Assembly (NCBI GenBank): GCA_028583605.1
Contig: CM053328.1
Location: 12,192,782 to 12,256,781, forward strand
Length of the DNA stretch: 64,000 nt
Direction of reading: 5' to 3'
DNA from: Dastarcus helophoroides
Taxonomy: Eukaryota; Arthropoda; Insecta; Coleoptera; Bothrideridae
The notes under the pieces: generated by a model
Seen by the model: only the letters and a program-made list of their open reading frames with translations
What the model was told of the DNA's origin: nothing
The model's database searches: none
Made by a program: the position numbers and the translations under genes
Part shown: positions 56,132-64,000 of the stretch, in pieces
How positions within the stretch are numbered: the stretch's first letter is position 1
Layout: each line of letters begins with the position of its first letter

Positions 56132-57123
56132 ATTGTGATGAATTAGTCTCTGGGTTGCATGGTCTCAACAAATAAAACCAATAGAGAAAAAGGTCCAAAT
56201 ATGGGTAATAGTAGTAATGGGCAATAACAACAAAATAAAAATTGCAAACAAAAAGTTACAAAACACAACATAGTGGATACATTTGTGTAGTCAAAATCTT
56301 GCAGGTTCGTTTTGAAAACTTTTTTTAGCTATTTAGAAGACTTTCCTCCTTCTAGAATTCAATTGGAAACGCTTCGCTAGTTCAGAATGTTTTTTGGGAT
56401 TCTCTAGGAGTGAAACTGCGCTTAATTTCCTATAATAAACAAACAAAACAAACAAAAATAATTTCAGAAACGTTTCGATTTCGACCTTTAATGTTGTGAG
56501 ATATTAGAAGTAGGAAAAATTTCGTTGGGCTCAAAATCAAGAAAACAATCCACTTTAAACGAGATTTGCCTCATCGAATTTCCTCCTTAGCACTTAACAA
56601 ATGAACAAACATCGATAAATTCAAATTAGTTCCTTTATAATCGAATAATTCGAGACTCAGGTGCGTTCTCTAACGAAATGGAGACCTGAAATTTAGAAAA
56701 TTCATAACTATTCCGGCGCGATATTAATATAAATTACGACTCGAGCGTACTCTGGATGTAATAAATTGAAGTAAACGCGAATTAAATTAACCGTTTTAAT
56801 GCTGGCGATAATGTTCTTTTACGTTCAATGATAGAAAATAATTTAATGGGTTATAAAAAATTGATGAATGGGTGCAACGTTATTATTGAGAAATTAGGCA
56901 TGAGGGTTGTGATCCTAATTTAATTACGTTAATAATCGAGTCCCTTAGGCGAAGTGCTCCCCCATATAACTATCTTTGATGGCAAATTATACACCATAGA
57001 ACACACCAGTCGTTGGGTTCTATTAAAGCTACAAATTTGCATAATGTCGTACGAGGTTTAAAACTAGTTAAGAAGGTATGTGTGTCCCTTTAATAAGGCT
57101 GCTTAACAGCCCTTTGTCCCGCT
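56132..57123. other. Unique DNA island, no gene seen
   Basis: About 1 kb of normal-complexity AT-rich DNA with many TAATTA and ATTAAC words (for example 56760-56990, TAAATTAACCGTTTTAATGC). No exon. It is a candidate conserved regulatory block. Confidence 0.5.
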
Positions 57124-57690
57124 TTTATAAGTGGAGCAGAAGGCAATTTAGTTTTGTCATCAGTAAAAACTAAATTATATTGGTGAGGATGTGGCATGTG
57201 AATCTATTGAGCGCGATTTACTGGAAAATGAAATGTTAAGGAACAGCTTTCATTTATTTTGACAGATTTAAATCAGGACTTACAGAAGGTCAACGCATCC
57301 ATTTTTATACCTGAGAAGTTCGAGATAGGTGTTTTATTTTCAAAAATTTAGACTTTTTTCAATTTTGCCTTTTCCAAAAATTTCTAAATTTTTAAAAATG
57401 TTCTTATATGTGGAGCAGAAGGCAATTTAGTTTTGTCATTAATAAAAACTAAATTATATTGATGAGGACGTGGCATGTATATCTTTTGAAGGCGATTTAC
57501 TGAAAAATAAAATGTTAAGGACCAGCTTTCATTTATTTTGACAGATTTAAATCAGCACTTACAGAAGGTCAATGTATCCATTTTTTATACCTGAGAAGTT
57601 TTGATAGGTGTTTTCTTTTTGAAAATTTAGACTTTTTTCAGTTTCGCCTTTTCTAAAAATTTCTAAAATTTTGAAAATATTGGTTTTTTT
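57124..57690 (+). repeat. Tandem duplication of a 280-bp unique segment
   Basis: The segment from TTATAAGTGGAGCAGAAGGC (57124) recurs from TTATATGTGGAGCAGAAGGC (57404). Both contain AACTAAATTATATTG, GAGGA(T/C)GTGGCATGT, ATTTATTTTGACAGATTTAA and TACCTGAGAAGTT, and end in the same T-rich tail. The copies differ by roughly one base in ten. Confidence 0.9.
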
Positions 57691-59220
57691 GAAATTTTTA
57701 AAAATATACTGAATTTTTCAAAAATATCGACATTTCTTTTATTTTAGAAATGCTTACTCTTAAAAAGTTTTTATTTGAAAATTTAGATTTTTTTGAAAAC
57801 TTTGGTTGTTTTGTTTTTTAATCTTTGACAACGCTTGTATTTTTAAAGCGAAGGTTTTTGTCAAAGTCGTATTTTTAATTTTTTTATTATCGATTTTTTT
57901 TAATTCCACCTATTTTTCGATATTTAAGACATTTCAAAATTTCGATTAATAAAAACTTCAAATTCATTCATATCAAATTAAAATATTTTTTTAAAGTTCA
58001 ATCATTTTTTAGAATTTTGACATTTTTCTAAGCTTTGAAAAGTCGAAATGATTAAATAAAATCGGAATTAAAAAACTTCAATTTTTGGAAAAGTCCAAAC
58101 TTTCAAGAACCCAACTTCAAAACTTCAAAAATAGGTGAAATTTTAAGAAAAGTCGAAATTCTTGAAAAAGTTAAAATTTTGAATAGTAACCAAAAATTTG
58201 AAAAAAGTTATATTTTGAAAAAACTAACCATTCAAAAATTTTGAAAGCAAAAACTTTAAATTTTCAAAAAAATTGGAAAGAGTATGGAAATTTTTAAAGT
58301 TAAATTTAAAATACATTCGAAATTTTTCAAAGAAAAGTAAGCATTATCAAAAAAAACAAAACTAAAAAAACGCCGAAATTTTGAAATTGGTTAACATTGT
58401 GAAGAAAGTAACATTTTTGGATTAAATGGAAATATTGAAGTCAAACATTTTTTAAAAAAGTAGAAATTTTGAAGGGCGAAATTTTGAAAAAGTCAAAATT
58501 TTAATAAAAAATCGAAATTTTGAACAACACTAAAATTTATACAAAAATACAATCAATCAAAAAATGCATTTTTAAAAAGGTAAATATCTGAAAAAATTTA
58601 AATTTATCAAAAAAATTTAGAACTATTAAAATAATTAAGGCAGAAATATTTAAAAAATCTACGTTTTAAAAAAATTCCCATCTGTACAAAAACGTAGAAA
58701 TGTTCAAAATGAAGAAGTAATTTTAAAAAAAGGTTTTTTTTGAAAATGTAGATTTTTTTAAAAATTTTGATTGTTTTTCAATCTTTAAAAATGCTTGTAT
58801 TTTTAAAGCGAAGGTTTTTGTCAAAGTCGTATTTTTAATTTTTTTATTATCGAGTTTTTTTAATTCCACCTATTTTTAATAGGTGGAATTACTTCTAAAT
58901 TTCGATTAATAAAAACTTCAAATTCATTCATATCAAATTCAAATATTTTTTCAAAGTTCAATCATTTTTTAGGAATTTTGACATTTTTCTAAGCTTTCAT
59001 TTTTCTTTAAATTTCTCCTTTCTTTTTAATTTCGCCTTCCTTTTTAATTTCCACATTCTTTATAATTTCAACTTTATTTTAAATTTTCGACTTTTTTAAA
59101 TCGCGACATTTTTTCTGTCGAATTTTTCTTAAATTTGCGACTCTTTTGCAAAAATTGCAATTTTTTTGAAACTTTTGCCATTTTTTCAGATTTTCAAATT
59201 TTGTTTGATAACTTTAACTT
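57691..59220. repeat. Mixed dialect A blocks with copied segments
   Basis: T-rich and A-rich dialect A units alternate. Embedded are two longer copies: 57833-58040 recurs at 58793-58999 (CTTGTATTTTTAAAGCGAAG, TTATTATCGA, AAACTTCAAATTCATTCATA), and 58389-58735 is a copy of 54184-54540. No gene is seen. Confidence 0.8.
58861..58891. repeat. 14-nt perfect palindrome present in only one of two repeat copies
   Basis: TAATTCCACCTATT, loop TTT, AATAGGTGGAATTA. In the sister copy (about 57900-57950) the left half is the same but is followed by CGATATTTAAGACATTTCAA instead of the inverted half. The palindrome therefore arose after the duplication. Confidence 0.9.
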
Positions 59221-59250
59221 TAGGTTAGGTTATGTTGTCGACATTTCTTT

Positions 59251-59320
59251 TAATGGTGACGTGCGTTAGAGAGTTTACCTGCCACATGATGGGTTCTCAG
59301 TTCGATTCTCGGTCGCGTAG
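59251..59320 (+). pseudogene. Degenerate tRNA-Gly-like segment (tRNA pseudogene or SINE head)
   Basis: TAATGGTGACGTGCGTTAGA resembles a D-arm/A-box, ACCTGCCACATGAT resembles the anticodon arm of tRNA-Gly(GCC) (CCTGCCACG), and CAGTTCGATTCTCGG is a good B-box/T-arm. The acceptor stem does not pair (the 3' side reads CGGTCGCG, the 5' side lacks its complement), and the anticodon stem is broken. It is not a working tRNA. Similar degenerate forms occur at the 5' ends of tRNA-derived SINEs. Confidence 0.5.
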
Positions 59321-59889
59321 GTACTTTCAATTTTAAAATTTTCTTTTTTTTTACAAATTATGGAGTTTCAACTAGAAATTTTAATCCTTTTTTGAGTATT
59401 AACTTTGAACTAAAAATTCTAGATCTTTTTTAAATAATCCGTCTTTTAATTGTAAAATATGGACTTCTTTTAAATTTCGAATTGATGTACTGGAAATTTT
59501 AACATGTTGACATTTTTCTAGAAATTTACGATATGTTTTTATAAAGTTTCAATTTTCCCAAAATTCTGAATTGGGCTTAAATTAATTTAAGTTTTTACTA
59601 AATCTTCTGCGCTAATCTGAAAGATTTGCAGAAATTTTTATTTTATTAATTTCGTTTCATTTTAATTCTGACTTTTCTGAACATTTTACGTATAAACTCA
59701 AAGTTAATTGCAAACATAACAATTAAAATATAAGAAAATACCCACTTTACGAAGTTTTCATGCTTTTTTCAAAATTTTTAGTTTAAATCGGTGATTAATT
59801 ACATTTTTTCCAGAATTTTAATTTTTCAATTTAAATTTGGTCTTTTTTTCCGTTATTTTCACTTTAGTTCTCTCTAACTTTTATAAGAA
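59321..59889 (-). repeat. Dialect A-like T-rich DNA, minus orientation
   Basis: T-rich units such as TTTCAACTAGAAATTTTAAT and TTTTCTAGAAATTTACGA. No gene is seen. Confidence 0.6.
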
Positions 59890-60735
59890 ACATTTTTTCG
59901 TTGGATTAAATGCAGCATTAACCGTACGGCGTTTACGCAGAAAACCGACGTGCACAATTCTTTTAAAATTCCAAAACACTGTCACAAGAACCTTTTCAGC
60001 TAAGAGGCGAGTTTTTGCTTGGACGGGTGCACCCTCTCTCTTTCTTTTCCACTCCATGCTTGCTTGTTTAGATTTAGGGGTATAATGGTGGAACCAAGTC
60101 TCATCACACGTAACGATACATTGCAAAAAAACCAACACCTTCACATTAAAAACATCCAAGACGGCGCTGACAAATTCCAGAAGTTGTTGTTTCTGTTCTT
60201 CAGCCAAAAGACGAGGTGCCCACCTGGCAAAAATTTTTCGAAACCCCAGCTCATGTGTAATGACGGATTGAGCACTTTCAAAGCTAATCCCTATCTAAGC
60301 TGCAACTTCACCAATACTTAATCGGCGATCCCCTTCCAAAAGGCGCTGAACAGCGTTAATCTTGTCCGCAGTCACACTGGTTCAAGGACGACGGGCATGG
60401 GGTTCATTTTCAACTTGAGTTCTTCCTTCCAAAAATATTTTGTCCCATTCATACACTTGAGTTTTCTTCAAACAAGTATCCCCAAACTGTACTTCTAGTC
60501 TACGAAGAATTTTGGCGGGCTTTACACCTTAAACGGCAAGAAATTTAATAATAATGCGCTGCGCAACGGGCGAATGAACCTCTTGCTCACTCATTGAATT
60601 TACAACTGACGAATGGCGAGAACGGAATTCGCTTGAGCCCAGGAAGTCACGTGATATCCCCACCTAACATGTCTAAGAGTATGTGCCCTTATGGCGACAT
60701 GATAGAAATTTCGGTTCATATTTGATTTACCCTCG
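59890..60735 (-). mobile_element. Mariner transposon remnant, 3'-truncated
   Basis: The minus strand starts at about 60735 with CGAGGGTAAATCAAATATGA, a terminal-repeat-like end flanked by TA (60736-60737). The transposase begins at ATG 60594 (MSEQEVHSPVAQ) and includes the helix-turn-helix half (ILRRLEVQFGD, KTQVYEW), then GDRRLSIGEVAA, and the first catalytic aspartate in TCDETWFHHYTPKSKQASME. Stops occur after KFLAV, after PHARRP and after GEVAA. Similarity ends near NAAF (about 59895), before the HDNA motif and final catalytic Asp, so the 3' half and right terminus are lost. Confidence 0.9.
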
Positions 60736-60836
60736 TAGCTCGAAGTCAATTTTGAATTGCAAATTGTTGCAGCATAAGCGATTACTTTCCAATGTAAAGT
60801 TTCAATGGAAAAACTAATATGAACATTTTTTTTTAG

Positions 60837-60954
60837 ATCGCGGGTAGTGGCAGCAGAGGAATGTTCTGCTATCACTGCCCGCCAACCCTCCATCCCGGGG
60901 CTCCGCAACCAAGGCTGCCGACGCTCGAATATCCATTTACACCGACGCATCCAT
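60837..60954 (+). CDS. Candidate internal exon of an unidentified gene
   Basis: A GC-rich 118-nt block sits in AT-rich DNA, directly after an excellent acceptor (T-run then AG at 60835-60836) and before an excellent donor (CAT/GTAAGTATAAG at 60955). Two + frames are open throughout. In phase 0 it reads GSRGMFCYHCPPTLHPGAPQ and then PRLPTLEYPFTPTHP, a Pro/His-rich composition like that of the disordered parts of transcription factors; phase 1 reads as an Arg-rich peptide. The third frame has a stop. No family is recognised. A long minus frame (60992-60600) crosses it and the mariner end and is a by-product. Its flanking exons were not found. Confidence 0.5.
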
Positions 60955-62340
60955 GTAAGTATAAGTTTCGTCCAAGCAAAAACCAATTCCAAGATTCATA
61001 ACATGCAAAATGTATTCACGTAAGCAAATACTAACATCTTCGTCACAGGATCCATAACTTTTCTTTTGAATAGACTTCTGATAAATCCTAAATTAGTTCA
61101 GCACAGTACAGTGCTAAAAATGTTTGGAACGTCGTCTTCGCTGCCTGAATGAGATTCAAACACCAGAATGTCACAACTACTCGTCATCTAGCACACAATG
61201 TACGCGTGGAACAATAATATAAATCTCAAAGCACCTTTGCTTAGATTTTCTGAGCCAATACTGCAATACTGCAATATACTTATTCTGCACAATTCGGGTG
61301 CTTTGTGGCTGTCCACGTCCCAAAAGACTCGATTAGTAAAACTGCTATGTTGCCATTACTTCAAGATGTTTTCCTAATATGCAAAATGAAGCATCGAAAT
61401 TCCGTGGGATGTGTAAATTTAAACTGCCATTACGAAAAAAAGATTGCCGCTTGCAATCCCTAATATTCTACTATTACATTCATATTATTCCCCTTCAAAA
61501 ATTTTTTAAAACAAAATCCATAGTAAAATTTAGCCGCAATAAATTAAAATATCTTAAAAAATACCCGTTTGTCTTACTGCTCTACATTTTACATGTTAAA
61601 AATCGTAAGTTTGATACTGAATACTCCGCTTTGGGCATCTGCACGAATGCAAATGTATCAATAAGACTGTTAGTAATATCTGACAGAAAGTTAAAGAAAA
61701 TTTGTAGAAAACCAATTGACCGGTGAACCACCTTAATTACATCAAAGACACAGAAAATATATCTGGCGCACGCGAAGGCTATTATTATGCGCTTTAAATT
61801 GTTGAGAATCGAGAAATGGCAGACTATCCAGCCGTTTCGCAATACTTGCATTTTATCCCTACAACTTTGGAACCATTCAGATGAATTCCAGCATACACTG
61901 AGGGCACAAAATAAGTAACAACCAGAAGATGAACTCTCGCCTTATCTCTTTGTGGTCGATGCCGACAGCCCGTAACCTCGAATTGTTATAAACTGCTTTT
62001 TTACATAGGCGCAACGCATATTAATCTATTTATTGTGACATAATTTGAGTAATTGTTGAAATTATTTTAAAAACCTAAACCGTACAATAATAAAATTGGT
62101 GGAACAAAATATGATACTTCAGTCCTAAAGAAAAGGATCCACAGAGATGGATATACAACTGGACTCGACTCCTTTAAAATCTCAGACTTCGCATCTCCGC
62201 TGAACTGGCAATTTCACCATAGATTTTTGGCATAGACGGGCTTGATTTCACGGAACTCAAACCGTTGCTCGGGGAGAGTTAACCTTTTGGTTGTTATTTT
62301 TATCTTGTGCTGAGGGAGCATTAACTAAGTATTGATTGTA
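60955..62340. other. Unique DNA downstream of the exon-like block
   Basis: About 1.4 kb of normal complexity, starting with the donor. It would be intron if the exon is real. The 115-codon + frame at 61379-61726 is Lys/Ile/Phe-rich and the 89-codon minus frame at 61582-61851 has a hydrophobic middle; neither is recognised or supported by splice context. GGCGCAACGCATA near 62010 belongs to the dispersed motif also seen at 14625. Confidence 0.5.
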
Positions 62341-63366
62341 TCTTTCTGATATGTTTGGTAGGAATTTGCTTATTCTTCTTCTTCTTGAAGTGCTGTGAAT
62401 GTTGGCTATCACATTGGTCCAAATTATTTTGTTCACTGCCGCTCTGAATAGAGCTGTTGATGTTATTCCAGTCTATGTTCGTAAATTTCGCAGCCTACGA
62501 TATTCGCCTGCGTTCTGCTGACCTTCGTTCCTGTATTTTCCCCCGTAGAATGAGTTGAAGAAGGTAGTATTTTTCGTTTCGCATGATTTATTTGAAGTAC
62601 ATAGCATTTTAAAATTCTTATTCTAGTATGGATGTTGTTAAATGTACCTCTTGCTTTTTCGATTCGGCATCTTATTTCCTGAGAGTCATTCCAGTTCTTG
62701 TTCAAGGTGCAGCCCCGATATGTAAATGTCTCGACCATTGTGAGAGCTACATTGTTAGGTGGTAAACTGTAGATTGCCGATGAATTTTTTACTGATGATT
62801 AAAACGTGTGTCTTCTTATAGGTTTATCTTCATATCATATCTGTTGTATGAAGTATCTACACGGTCTACAAATCTTTGAAGTCCTTTAGCAGTATCTGCT
62901 ATAAGGACTGTATCATCATCATATCTTAGGTCGTTTATTATTTCGCCATTTCTTACAACTCCATCTTCTATGTTGTCCAATGCCTCTTGAAATAGATGTT
63001 ATGAGTACACATTGAATAGAAGAGGAGACAGTATGCGACCTTGACGCACTGCTCTCCTTATGTTAAATTCTTCCGATGTTTCATTTTCAACTCGAACAAT
63101 GGCTTTTTATTGCAAGTATAGTTTTGATATTATATCTGTGTCTCTGTCTTCAATTCCTGACTCACGTAAGTTGGACCATGTTGGACTTTATCAAAGGCCT
63201 TTTCGAAGTCTATGAAACATGCAAAGATGTCTGTGTTGACGTCCCGTGCAGGTGAAATCAGGACCTGCAAGGAGAATAAGGACTCTCAGGTGCCAAGTCC
63301 TTTTCTGAAACCAAACTGTGTGTTACTTATTCTCTCATCGAGTCTTCTATATACGCGTGCTAAAAT
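62341..63366 (-). mobile_element. RTE-like non-LTR retrotransposon fragment
   Basis: On the minus strand from 63366: RVYRRLDERI, the motif NTQFGFRKGLGT, palm motif FIDFEKAFDKVQ (about 63205), a stretch equivalent to the YADD region that is broken (about 62930), INL-KKTHVLIISK (about 62800), and then FTYRGCTLNKNWNDSQEIRC and RIEKARGTFNNI (62738-62640). The last motifs are typical of elements often annotated as endonuclease-reverse transcriptase (RTE-like). Numerous stops and an internal deletion after LKCYVL show decay. The clade is inferred. Confidence 0.75.
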
Positions 63367-64000
63367 GATATTAAGGAACAATGGCGGCTGGCGAATAGGC
63401 ACTGTGGAACTGCAACACCCCCAATTCCGCTTACGAGTTTTTTTCCCAAAATTTTCTAAATTCATTACACAATTTTTTGAAATTTTAAATTTTCTTTGAT
63501 TTCTTTTTACAGAAATTTTAGGTTTCTTTCACGAAGTTACATTTAAAAACCTATTTTATTTTTAGTTTTAATCAAAATCACATTTTCAAAAACTAATTTC
63601 TGTAAAAGTTTTGAGGAAAAAATCAATATTTCGAGCAGGAATTAAAATGTTATGAAAAAAGTCAAATTTCTTTGAAAATGTCAACAACAACATGTTAATA
63701 GGGTATCATCGAATTTTTACCTCAAATCTGATTTTGTTTAAAAATTTAGAATTTTTTTCAGATATTTCGATTTTTTTAGGAAGTTTTGATTTTTTCTGCA
63801 GTCTCCATTTTTTTAAAATATGTTATAAACAGAAATTTTCTCGAAATTTCCATTATTTCTGAAAGTATATCATTCTTAAAATTTCTTCGAGAAATTCCAA
63901 CTTCTCCAGATTTTTCTTTATGTTCTTCTAATTTGCTTTAAAAATATGAAGTTTTGTCACGACACTGACAATGTAAAGTTCATTTTATTTTGTAGTTTTG
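63367..64000 (-). repeat. Dialect A array, minus orientation, running off the window
   Basis: After about 50 bp of GC-richer DNA (AATGGCGGCTGGCGAATAGG, CAACACCCCCAATTCCGC), T-rich dialect A units (TTTTCTCGAAATTTCC and similar) continue to the window end. The 95-codon frame 63212-63499 crosses LINE and repeat and is not a gene. Confidence 0.75.

Noticed and set aside
59219..59232. Telomere-like TTAGGTTAGGTTA
   Set aside because: Only about two units are present, which is expected by chance in AT-rich DNA.
60600..60992. 130-codon minus-strand frame
   Set aside because: It joins the mariner 5' untranslated region and the complement of the exon-like block; neither part makes sense in this frame.
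61379..61726. 115-codon plus-strand frame
   Set aside because: Lys/Ile/Phe/Leu-rich composition follows from AT-rich DNA; no domain, no splice support, no neighbours.
1..64000. CRISPR array
   Set aside because: The tandem arrays have no regular spacer/repeat alternation and the DNA is eukaryotic.

Overview
This window is nuclear DNA of an animal, most likely an insect. It is AT-rich, has spliced exons with GT/AG borders, and carries an arthropod-type set of decayed transposons: several non-LTR retrotransposon families including an R1-like one, mariner, hAT-like elements, and a foldback element with a DUF4817-type transposase fragment. Nothing looks bacterial or viral. The order cannot be fixed from sequence alone; a beetle would fit but is only a guess. 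Most of the 64 kb is intergenic or intronic.

Few genes are present. The clearest are two adjacent exons on the + strand (9440-9799 and 9853-10047, split by a 53-nt intron) encoding HEAT repeats of a strongly divergent paralogue of the PP2A 65-kDa scaffold subunit A. Exons before and after them were not found here. A second, GC-rich exon-like block with good splice sites lies at 60837-60954 (+); its gene is unknown. No intact RNA gene was found, only a degenerate tRNA-Gly-like segment near 59251.

The bulk is degenerate tandem repeat in a few 'dialects'. Dialect A has ~18-19 nt units of the type GTCGAAATTTTGAAAAA. Dialect B has 21 nt units of the type CGAGTTTTAACTTCAAAACTT. Dialect C has ~30 nt units containing CATCTAGAG. 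Blocks of A and B keep one strand orientation for kilobases and then flip. Layout: A at 1.1-5.0 kb; a ~3.2 kb array of ~550 bp units at 6.2-9.4 kb; PP2A-like exons at 9.4-10.05 kb; a 2.66 kb hAT-like element at 11.85-14.51 kb; A to 16.3 kb; foldback MITEs and a mirror-symmetric B/(ACAGAC) locus at 16.7-20.4 kb; A inverted at 20.6-24.1 kb; B, palindromes and a small hAT-like element at 25.1-27.7 kb; an RNase H-bearing LINE at 27.7-29.7 kb; unique DNA to 31.1 kb; B to 35.6 kb; a CpG-rich island at 36.05-36.5 kb; A and C at 37.4-43.2 kb with Jockey-superfamily LINE fragments; unique DNA at 44.0-45.35 kb; an R1-like LINE at 45.35-47.2 kb; a foldback transposon at 48.18-49.89 kb; A at 51.2-55.2 kb; a second RNase H LINE copy at 55.4-56.1 kb; unique and duplicated DNA at 56.1-59.2 kb; a mariner remnant at 59.9-60.7 kb; the exon-like block; and an RTE-like LINE at 62.3-63.4 kb.

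The observations most worth pursuing are: (1) the 6.2-9.4 kb array, whose ~550 bp unit holds two head-to-head copies of a LINE 3' terminus, so each unit is a long degenerate palindrome; (2) a cluster of three long hairpins around a hAT-like insertion at 25.86-26.81 kb, one of which is a 68-nt inverted duplication lying exactly on the transposon junction; (3) a hAT-like element with an 8-bp target duplication whose interior is dialect A repeat; and (4) the diverged PP2A scaffold paralogue. None of these amounts to a demonstrated new system.
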